The notes below the pieces were generated by a model that saw only the letters and a program-made list of their open reading frames with translations, made no database searches and had not been told where the DNA came from. Shown in pieces: positions 48,641 through 58,769 of a stretch of DNA of 64,000 nucleotides. Each line of letters begins with the position of its first letter. The stretch's first letter is position 1. The DNA lies in the NCBI GenBank assembly GCA_003260075.1, contig QLIY01000322.1, positions 25,462 to 89,461 of the forward strand. The letters run 5' to 3'. The stretch comes from Phallusia mammillata. Its lineage: Eukaryota; Chordata; Ascidiacea; Phlebobranchia; Ascidiidae. Made by a program: the position numbers and the translations under genes.

Positions 48641-51600
48641 CTAAATGATATGTTTATTTTACCACCAAGAAAAACAATGAACGAATCAAGACAAGACAGA
48701 CAGCTTGCCACCACGTTTGTTGACGCATTGTTAATTACTGCTTCGAAAAACTTGTCAGTTTTCGGCGTAAAAGGTTCGCATTGAGACATCCCAGACAAGT
48801 ATTTGTCATGGAGACATCCCAGACAAGTATATAACATTTAACCACTTCCGTCGGTGACATTACTTCATTCAATCATCAACACGTTAACTGGTCAGACAGG
48901 AAACATGACAAATGTTCACCTGTCATGAGTTGAGTTGTGAAGCTTGTAGTAGTGTCATGAGGCGGCATGGGGGAAGAGGTGATATGTATTAGGCCTACGA
49001 GGAAAAGTGATCCTTGGAAATTTTTACAAATAGCCGGAAATAGTATGCACTGTAAAGTTAACTAGGGCATTTGGGTTTTCTAAGTAATACCGGTTAGGCG
49101 TCAATTTTCCAATAACGGACATGTGCCAAAAGGTGTCAAAAGTACCGTAGCTTCTGTGTGATTTCGATAAAATAAAATTGAAGTATAATAAAATTATGCG
49201 TGAGTTAATAAATATGTTTCTGTATGTCACGTCCAGAAAGAATGTTTTGCAAACAAAATATATACACTTTATACAGGCAAAAGGCAACCCACATTGAACA
49301 AACAACTGTTCCATAAAATGTTTTGGCATGTACCCTCGCCAGGACATGAAACGAAGCAGTCCCGCATGTAGTGTTATTGTTTACAATTACTTTCCGTCCA
49401 TTCTTCACTGCTAAATAATTGTCTTATTGGTAAGAGTTTAGAAATACAAACTCACATAGTTAAAATACAAGTCGTCCTTAAATATTTAAACCCTACTCAA
49501 TCCCAAACGTAAGTGGAAAAACATTAAGCTATGCCATAAACCGCTATCTAGGGGTTATACCCAGCAACTGATTGCGGCAATTTTTTAAATGGGCAAATCA
49601 TTTTTAAATGGACCTTATACGTTGCATAAGTGTTTGCCCAAATTAAAGTAAAAGTTTGGTGTCGCACGCCACTAACTCTAATTTGCGGGATGCGGGACTG
49701 ATAATTATATGTATGACCACTTTTAAAGTAGCCGATTGACGCCAACTGAAGGTCACTGCGGGCTTTACACACGTTATTAAGACCGCCTTACCAGCTACTG
49801 ACTGCGAAACTACAACACTATACACTCATTGGAGATCATAGTCGCGCGGTTAGGATTCGCCAAGGGCAAATACAGAAATTTACTTGTAAAATCAGATGTC
49901 AGATCAGCACGCTTTACTTGGAATATACTATGCAGTAAACTTGAAGTTTTTTAAGGTTTGTCGGTGACTAATTGATGTCCTGCTGTATGTTAACAGTGCC
50001 GGACATAACAGTGCCATTATTTACGTGCAGTAGTCAGTTATTGAGTTGGTACCAACTTCGTTACGTCAAACTTTATGGCAAGTATCGTCAGTGTCTGCCA
50101 AATTACGTCATGTTTGGAGCAAGTATCGTCACGAGTTCAACGGCATTAACTGCTAGCTACAGGTCCAGCTACACAGTATACGATTTTGTCTATAAAATTC
50201 ATTCAGACATAGTTATTGGGGCTGCAAAAGGGGACTACGATGTAAGCTGTGATAAGCTTTCAATTTAAGAATAAACGTCTGGAAAACAACTATTGCGGTG
50301 TAACTTACTGAAGACTGAACAGTTATGTATACGATATTATGCGTAAAAGGTATGACGGTTGCTGACCTAAACAATATTATTCTATCAAAGTTAGTTTTAA
50401 AACATTGTTCATCCAGTTTGTGGTTTTGAAATGTCACATTTTAGGTATGGAAGGAATCTTTTGACTTGTTGATCGTCAATCTGCTGAACTAAACTATGTC
50501 TCGCAGTTGACACACCTTTATTCCTTGTCCTGACGGTTTGTTTACGTTTGTGTCAGTTCATAAGTAAGATTTGGTGATGCACATCATGTCTAGCGCTATG
50601 CCACAGTAAACTTCTATATTTTACCTAAATTCACGTGAAAGCAAAAAGGAAGTCCCGAGTATGCGAAAGAAAGTCGTACGGTGCCAGTATAAAACAATCG
50701 TTAAAACAAAAGAGTATAAAATGTCAAAGATTCGAAGAAAATGGATTTCGGTGCCATAGGGCAAAATAGTGTTTTTTCAGTCTAACTCTATAAGATAACA
50801 TGATTTGGAGCTGAAATTAAAGGCGTGGCCATATGTATATCGTGAATTTTACATTGTGCCCAACCACACAATTTAAAGTTGGAAACATTGAAAATCAAAT
50901 AGGAGATCGAAAAAGCACTTTCAAAAAAGGGGTGGACAGTTTGTTACTGCACAAAAACAATGTGTATAGTATAAACATAGTTATCGACGACATTAATATG
51001 CCTTACGGTTGGTGAAAGAGATTTTATGCAAGCCGCTAATAATTACGCAGACCAATTGTAAAAACTAGGCATTGCTTTAAGCACAATCAATTGAAATTCG
51101 TATTACCTTCGGGGATTTATTTTACTGTTTTATTTTTTTACCCTGGACCCCCCAGATACGAATCTCGGTTATAATTTTATTCACTCCTGCGCAAAAAGTC
51201 CCGAAATTCCAAACGGTTCACGCAAGTACGTACATACGGATGTGGTTGTGTTTGCTTTAACACCTGTAACCACCGAAAACGTGATGATTGACGCAAGAAC
51301 GATGGCAACGTAGCCAATCATGTTTGCGGTTTATTATTGCAAGTTATGGGTTTGTTTGCACAGCCGAAATGCGTGAAAAATACCAACTTTAGTAAACCCT
51401 TAGGCAGCTAACAACCGGCATATAAAAGACAACTTTTGGTTTAAATTGAATTGTATTTGATATATACGTTTTCATATGTTGGAGGTTTTCTGCTGGTAAC
51501 TTGCATTTTGCTATGAAGTATGAGTGATTATGGTTATTGATAGGTTCATTCCCTTTGTAGTAGTATAGGTAATCTGTGTGCGATGCTACGGTTTACACAT

Positions 51601-52589
51601 ACGGTAAAAAATGCGGAAGAATGAAAACAGGCAATGTTTTGTTAATATTTTTTAAAAGTAAGTCATGAAACAAAACCTGAACATTCTTAGAAACGTCGAA
51701 AAGCAGTTGGAATTTGTAGCTGCAAAAAAATAAAACGCGTTTTGCAAAGAAACTCTGCTGTGTGAAATAGTCAGGTCTTACGGCTTTACACTAATCAAAA
51801 TCAGGACCTTAGACAACCCGACTTCCAACTTACCCACAATATTCCGTAATGGTTAACAACCGAAATCTACTGTATGCCAATAAAATGTAAATCAAATTCG
51901 GCAAAAGGACAATTTTGTCGTGCTTGATAATTAGAACGCAATCAGTGGTGTGAGAAGCGTTTATCACTGGGGTAAAATGAGACACAAAAACGGTAGACTC
52001 GTGCTGCGAAAATTGACATTACAAGCAATGGTTGACGACCAGTGCAGGTCGAAAAAAGGAGCGAACAAGCATTTTGATAAATGTCACATATTAATTTAGA
52101 AGATTAATTCAGATTTATTGAGCACGATTCGATGTTTAATATCAACACAGCGAACCTTATATGGTCAGTGTAATAAAAATTCGATCACGTTTGCAATAAT
52201 GGCAAAACATACGTTTCCGAACTACTGCAACATTTGCAAAAGCCAAAACAAAACTATCTCACAGGTCATACGTCACGCGCGTAATGACGTAACACACGTG
52301 CTGCTCGGTGTGGCGTTATGACGAACAACGAAGGAACAAAAACTATCGTGCAGGCGCGATGCGTATTGTTGACGGTTCGAGAACTGATTTGTCAATCCGC
52401 CAAGCGTATGTTTTGTGATTGGTGGGCGTAAGACTTGAGTCATTAGAAGTAGTGATTTGTGTAAGGTGTGCACAGTGTTTTTTTTTGGTGTTGTTGTGCA
52501 ATGAATCCGCTTATATTTGCATTGTTGTAAAGGAGTTGGAAACAGTCATCGCCTTGCAAGAATATTAGTGGCTGATCAACATGTTCAGT
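48641..52589. other. Intergenic, no gene seen
   Basis: No exon or RNA gene I can support. The longest open frame (49972-50268) has no recognisable domain. Around 51290-51335, GATGGCAACG and AGCCAATCA resemble X-box and CCAAT promoter elements, but no exon follows. Confidence 0.45.
52265..52432. promoter_or_regulatory. Promoter-like cluster: CRE-like sites, E-box, CCAAT
   Basis: Within 170 bp there are ATACGTCACG, AATGACGTAAC, ACACGTGC (E-box core CACGTG) and GATTGGTGGGC (inverted CCAAT). Such clustering is typical of TATA-less promoters. No coding exon was recognised nearby, so the assignment is weak. Confidence 0.3.
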
Positions 52590-52902
52590 CAGGATAAGTA
52601 ACAGTAACATCGGCGAAGACAGTGGGAATTAAAAACGCGTTTAAAATCCTATCAGTTATTGAAGGTAGCCAATTTAAAACTACATTGCTTGGCTGGTTGG
52701 ACATAACAATATGGAACACATCATGTAGAGTTAAAATTGGGGGGGGGGGGCCAGGATAAGTAACAGTAACATCGGCAAAGCAGCGGAAATGAAAAACGCG
52801 TTTAAAATTCTATCAGTTGTTGAAGGTAGCCAATTTAAAACTGCATTGCTTGACTGGTTGGACATAACAATATGGAACACATCATGTAGAGTTAAAATTG
52901 GC
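52590..52902. repeat. About 150-bp duplicate around a poly-G linker (52739-52750)
   Basis: 52590-52740 and 52752-52902 are near-identical (CTATCAGTTATTG versus CTATCAGTTGTTG). Confidence 0.8.
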
Positions 52903-53117
52903 TGTTTTAGCAGTAGTGCTGCGCTTAGGCTGAGGTTTTTGCTTTTAACTTATAAGACAAACTGACTAAAACGATAACGTGCATGAATATTTGTTGTCTA
53001 CGTGATTATACTCAAGTCCAATAAAGAATCGTTCACACGGACGGAACTGACCAAAGAGTGCTTATCTCACGAACTTACTTTAAACATGTTATTCGTTGAG
53101 TTTGAAGAAGTGAAAAA

Positions 53118-53379
53118 AACATGTACTGTGTCATTGGCAATAAAATAGCTTATACGAATACCATGCTGAAGACGACCTGGATAGTATGTCTGGCCAATCG
53201 CCCGCTTTAAACCATTCGTCCAGTATGCCAGGAAGTGTTAATAGGGGGGGGGGAACATGTACTGTGTCATTGGCAATAAAATAGCTTAAACGAATACCAT
53301 ACTGAAGACGACCTGGATAGTATGTCTGGCTAATCGCCCGCTTTAAACCATTCGTCCAGTATGCCAGGAAGTGTTAATA
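53118..53379. repeat. 126-bp duplicate around a poly-G linker (53244-53253)
   Basis: 53118-53243 and 53254-53379 have equal length and differ by a few substitutions. Confidence 0.8.
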
Positions 53380-53394
53380 AAGCAATGTACTATA

Positions 53395-53568
53395 CCACGT
53401 TTTTGGAGGATGAAGCATTTGAAAAAGAAAAAAAAAACTAGTTCGAGTTTTTCACTGTGCTAGATTATAAAATTACCGGGGGGGGGGCCACGTTTTTGGA
53501 GGATGAAGCATTTGAAACAGAAAAAAAACTAGTTCGAGTTTTTCACTGTGCTAGATTATAAAATTACC
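53395..53568. repeat. About 82-bp duplicate around a poly-G linker (53478-53487)
   Basis: 53395-53477 and 53488-53568 match with a short A-run length difference. The first copy begins 15 bp after the previous duplicate ends, so three short contigs abut here. Confidence 0.8.
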
Positions 53569-54910
53569 TGTTATGGTAAAATCAAAATGTCAATATGTTC
53601 TGCACTTATTGTAGCCAAAGACAAATAACTGGCTTGATTTATTAGTTCTTTACTGGGTTTCTCGGCAAATTAAACGTTGTCAAACGACTGGAGAATTAAA
53701 TGACTTTACCTCGAAACTTAAAGCAAGTTACAGGGAACTGTGATACATTTGACCAATGCGCTTGATTGACGTGTAGGACAATGTTTTCCACAAACCGCTT
53801 ATAATGGCACGTAATAAAGAGATTAAGAACAGCATCATTGTTATAAGCGCACTTGAAAACTTTAAACAATTCAAGCGTAGGGCGAAGCGAAAGTCCGCTT
53901 CAGCACGCAAGCCGGATGTACAATAAAACCGCAAAGAAAGGCTGACCGAAAAAATGAGTAATGAACTTGACTATGAAAATTCGGCTTTCGCAGCATATAT
54001 TCGACGTTTAGGCATTTTGCCAAATCCGTGGTGTGATGCGCTAAAGCTTGGACGATTTAAAGTCATAACCATTTTGGTTGTTTTCGGCAAAAATTGCAAG
54101 TGTTGAGCAATATATAGCTGTGCGTTGCAATGGTAACACGCTGGTGGTTACAAATGCTTTGTTTGTCATTGCGAGGTAAATTTGTAGGTGTTTTTGGTTT
54201 CTTGTTTGTTCTGGTTGGTTGACCAAAAAAGCGACCCTTTTTAGGCAGTTAACAGACTTTTTTATGTTTGTTTTTTTTCGGTCCATCTGTCTTCGGTTAT
54301 TTTGAGCGGTAAAAGTTCTTGATCTTTTGCGGACTACACGTATGAAAAGTTGTTTTCACCTGGTTTGTCATGTTTACTTTAAAGACGAATAAATGTTGCT
54401 CAAAACCCCATTTGGCGTTATGTTATGTAAGAATCCAATCAGTTACTGTTACGTAAAACCTGCGGTTTCAATACTCCACAAAATTTTGTTTTTGTGGCTG
54501 TGACGGGGATTTTTCCCTACTTGTTAGTGAGAAGATTAATGACAAACGGGTGCGTAGTAAAAATGAAAGCCCAAATTAAGAGTCAAGATTAAGTAGTGCG
54601 TTGAAATTATGCCGTTAAACGGACGAAATTGCTGCTAATGCAGATCACAATTGCACTTGAAGGGGTCGTTACGCCCTAATAGCTACGGTACACGGAAAAG
54701 GTCATGGTTCAAAGAACATTAAATGCAAACGATTTTGTCGGTATTCTATTTAAATCCTTCGCCAAAACATCAACTAACTATAAGTGTGCTATAGCGAGTG
54801 CCGTAACTAAACCAGGATTTCTGTTTGGCACGGAAGGGATTTTTTCCAGTTTCGCTTGAGCTTTGTAACAGGAACACGCAATATAACGATACAACACATC
54901 TACAAACACG
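53569..54910. other. Intergenic upstream of GPCR-4
   Basis: No supported feature seen. Confidence 0.4.
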
Positions 54911-55352
54911 GTTAGATCCTTGTTTAAAAGACGCCAAGCAGAACTTGGTGAGCAAGGCAGAAAATCTGTATAGTTTACCGAATTGTATATTCTTTTCAGA
55001 GGAATATATCAGGCACTTTTGCAAGCTCGTTCTGTTATTTTATATTTTTGCAATGTGACATACTTTAGAATTGGAATGTACACGCAAAAACTTTGTTAAA
55101 TTTACTAGGTCTTTTTGGGGGGGGGGAGTTAGATCCTTGTTAAAAAGTCGACATGCAGAACTTGGTTAGCAAAGCAGAAGATCTGTGTAGTGTTGTTTAC
55201 CAGCTTGTATATTCTTTGTTAGACGAACATTTCAGGGACTTTTGCAAGCTTTCTAAATCGATCTGTTAATTGATATTTTTGCAATGTGACAATACGAAGC
55301 TTTATAATTGGAATGTACACGCAAAAACTTTGTTAAATTTACTAGGTCTTTT
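54911..55352. repeat. About 215-bp duplicate around a poly-G linker (55117-55126)
   Basis: 54911-55116 and 55128-55352 match with more differences than elsewhere, including several small indels (for example the TACGAAGCTTTA insertion in the second copy). It lies about 70 bp upstream of the GPCR-4 start codon. Confidence 0.75.
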
Positions 55353-55422
55353 TATTTGTACCTTTTATTTATTTTGTTTTCATAATAGGTAATTTAGTTA
55401 TTACTATTAGGCTCAAAAGAAG

Positions 55423-57928
55423 ATGGCTTCTGCGATGACAACTTTTCTCGACAACGTAACAACCCTTCAGACAGTAGTTCTTAATGTAACGAGAGAGTAA
55501 GTTCTAACAAAGTGTTTCTAACTTAACATAAAAAATCGCATTACATATGTTTTTTTGAGGATTTCTCCAACAAATGTACAATAAACTTAAATGTTTAATT
55601 AAAACTACTCTTTTATCAGGCCTTACGTTCGACCATTTGACGACATTGGGATTGCCATCTCAGCAGCCATTATATTTACTTTCATGATTCTGGGAATTGT
55701 TGGCAATGTTTTGACGATTCTTGTCATTTCAACTAATCCTAAACTAAAGTAAGTTACATAAAAGTTCGACAAAATGATACGCATTGGCTGATAATGTTTT
55801 GTTACCACAAATGTAACACAGTTTTTTTTTCAAATACCGTTTATTCTAAATTACCTACATGAAAAGTATCCAATATTTTGGCCCACCTATTAGCTTTTCT
55901 AGAACACAACCAAAACACTATAGAAAACGAACAGATTGCATACTTTGTAAATGGTAGCGGGGGGGGGGGGTTTGTTACCACAAATGTAATACATTTTTTT
56001 TTCAAATACCGTTTATTCTAAATTACCTACATGTAAAGTATCCGGTATTTTGGCCCACCTATTAGCTTTTCTAGAACACAACTAAAACACTATAGAAAAC
56101 GAACAGATTGCATACTTTGTAAATGGTAGCGAAATCAGATGAGACCAGAATCTTTTTACTTTTTTAATAAAAATAAAAGCAATTGGCCTTGGTGTCTTAT
56201 GTTGCATGTTTCTGTCAATAAACATGAATTAAGTTTTGTGTACTTTTACGTCTCTTTTACCGAAGTGTTTTGTTACGCAAGACTAAAAAAGGCCATTTTT
56301 TCGTTTTTAGCAATCTCTTCATGCATTTCATCCGATCATTGTGCGTATCCGACCTGATCTCAGCACTTATAAGTTGGCTGTTCCTCTACCGCAGAACTTG
56401 GGGTTTTGACATATGGCCGCCATTGCCCGAAGTCTTTTGTCGGGTAAACATCACTTTTCTACTAATTCATGCGGATATCGAATTATTCCACCCTGTTTAA
56501 ACGCGTGTATAATCTATTCGTTTGGTTACATTCGAAAAATATTTTTTGTAGTTTTATTGGGCAGCCGACCTGATGACAAATTACGTCACGGCTTTGCACA
56601 TTCTCTCTTTCGCCATCTTGCGGTACGTTTCAATCCAGTTTCCGATCGAATTCTCAAAAATCAAACTCAAACATGGCAAGGTAAGACCCCAAGACTATTT
56701 GAAAATGTAGATTTAAACCGGTAAAAAAACATTATATTGTTGTAATGCATTGTGAACAATCTGCTTCAGTAAATTAAATAGTAATTTTTATAACCCCGTT
56801 TTTTTAAACATATTTTTTATGCAGTAATATTGTAGTAAATATGGTAAATTTTCTGAAACGTTGTTTTTTAGATTTGGATTGCCTGCATTTGGGTATTTTG
56901 TTTCGTCGTCGGCTTTATTCCATTTTTCATATTCTTTGGCGCCCGTGTACGCGACAGACAAAGCTCTTCACCCGACGCTAGATGGCCCGCTTGCACCATA
57001 AACATGGAATGGTAAGATAGGACTTTTTTTATGGGATTCAAACCTAGAACCGAAGTTTCAATTGAGATTTGATTATATAGGATAAAAAACACTAAACTTG
57101 TTTGAACTAGTTTGTACTAAGACTTTCTGCCTATTATATTTTAAGTTTCGATTTAAATTTGAATGTATAGGAAAATGTATAGAAATCTCCAAAGCTAAAT
57201 GTTTATGCATATTCTGTGTAACACATGCGGCAAAATGTCTAAACACACAATGTTTTTGATAGGTACAGCACCTATACCTTGTACCAGAAGATAGCATACC
57301 CCATTTGTCTGTATGCTCCCACGCTTGGTGTGGTGTTCATGTGCCTTTTGATTGGAATAACCGTAAGGTCAAGATCTCGTCAGAGGCCCGGTGAGACACA
57401 AAAAGACAAGAAGAAAGAGAGGAAAGAAAAACAGGCGGTGCTTCAGCTTTGCCTCATCGTTTTCTCGTTCCTGTTTGGCTATATCCCATTCACTGGTAAC
57501 TTTGATACAATAATTCATGCCATTTACAAAAACCATACTACACATAAATCAAATCTATAGAAAAAAGATTAGGAGAGCTATCCATATAACCTGCTCATTC
57601 CCCAAGATATCATAATGCTAGGCTGCGTTATACATACTGACAGGTTGTTCATAATTTTTGATTTTTATTTCCCACAGCCTATGAATTTTGGTCGGTACAA
57701 CCAAGGCCCAACACAATGTACTACCGTCGCTTTGACTACTGGTTTGGAATGACCGAGTACTTCACATTGAGATTTTCCGAGTGTTTGAATCCGGTCTTCT
57801 ACAACCTCGGCTCGGCAAAGATGAGACAATGCACTCAAAAATTTCTCGGAAAGTATTTGAGCTGTTGCCGAAAAGACAAAACAGATGGCAACGGATCAAG
57901 CTCCAAACAGACCGATTTTGGCGTTTAA
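55423..57928 (+). CDS. Rhodopsin-like GPCR, paralogue 4 of 4
   Basis: Exons 55423-55496, 55620-55748, 56311-56443, 56552-56680, 56872-57011, 57263-57495 and 57678-57928 sum to 1089 nt (362 aa). Exons 2-5 again measure 129, 133, 129 and 140 nt. The N-terminus is short with NVT sequons. Motifs are TM1 IVGNVLT (a canonical GN, unlike paralogue 3), TM2 LCVSDL, VFCR at TM3, ILRYVS instead of DRY, TM6 LFGYIPF and TM7 NPVFYNLGSAKMR. The third loop is Lys-rich (DKKKERKEKQAV), and the tail has SCC and ends DFGV. It is closest to paralogue 3, sharing YRRFDYWFGMTEY and PRPNTMYYRR in the TM7 exon. Intron 2 contains a poly-G linker with a 160-bp duplicate. Confidence 0.91.
55798..56131. repeat. 161-bp duplicate in GPCR-4 intron 2 around a poly-G linker (55959-55970)
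   Basis: 55798-55958 and 55971-56131 have equal length and differ by single bases. Intronic; the coding sequence is unaffected. Confidence 0.8.
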
Positions 57929-58133
57929 CAACGCAGTTTAAGCATTTTGTACATGTTTGTGCGCTTATGGGGTTGTTGATGGTACACACCTGGTCCAAGT
58001 CATTTGTGTTTTCTGACAATAGGCAAATGGCACTGTAACAAAAGCCAACATGCATTTGACATGTACAGCACCCGTTCAAGCAAGTTTTTGTGGATTTTTT
58101 TAGCGTGGCTGTCGTTCAACAACAAAAAAACTA

Positions 58134-58139
58134 AATAAA
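58134..58139 (+). terminator. Polyadenylation signal of GPCR-4
   Basis: AATAAA about 206 nt after the stop codon in AT-rich sequence. Confidence 0.45.
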
Positions 58140-58674
58140 ATCTGCAAAAATTCAATCTTAACCATGATTTTCAAGACATTGGGAATTACTTTACTTAAGG
58201 TTTCTGAGCAATATTCCGTATTACACAATTGTATGAACAAATGTCTAGTGACAAAACTATTTTTCAATATTTTCTATGATTATTAAGTGTTGGGAAAAAA
58301 ACTTAAGTTTTTTGGGGGGTTGTTGAGTATTGTCATTGAAGTTGTATCCTGGTACGATGTTTGCAAATGCATGTAGACACACGTTGTTTTACATTTTTTC
58401 GCATTTAACATTTTCTAACATATATCCCTATTTCTCGCTGAAGCTTTTTGTAGTATCTTTTTGTTCTGTATTATGTATCACATGTACGCAGAAAATCAAT
58501 AAACCGTCATTAGTTTAAGTCATAAATTTACCTCGAAATGAAACAGGATAGACGCGGCTGTTTAATCGTAGTTGCTTTAGTCAGTTCAGATCAAGAATCA
58601 CCCATGACAGCCACTTTTCAATGCAAAGGTACTGGCAATGGACCGTCCACTAATCTGCATCAAAGATTTTATTT

Positions 58675-58765
58675 TTGCTCCCGGGGACGAATCCCGATCA
58701 CGGATTTTTATGTCGGTATGCCGGTCAGACGCTTCGGACCATTTGGCCAGGTCTCTATAAGGTCG
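58675..58765 (-). repeat. tRNA-like sequence, possible tRNA-derived SINE head
   Basis: On the minus strand, TGGCCAAATGGTCCGAAGCG resembles a pol III A box plus D-arm of a Leu/Ser-type tRNA. About 50 nt later, CGGGATTCGTCCCCGG resembles a B box with its T-arm stem. The sequence between does not form a clean anticodon arm and the acceptor stem is poor, so this is a degenerate tRNA-like element rather than a working tRNA gene. The body would extend leftward from 58675. Confidence 0.45.
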
Positions 58766-58769
58766 TGAA

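Noticed and set aside
49972..50268. 98-codon open frame in the intergenic region
   Set aside because: No recognisable domain, no conserved paralogue in the window and no splice-linked exons; its length is within chance for a region this size.
18939..55970. Poly-G tracts as natural G-quadruplex or recombination signals causing tandem duplication
   Set aside because: Fixed 10-nt length, strand-consistent polarity and interleaved copies fit converted scaffold gaps better. The 73-G tract is kept as a possible exception.
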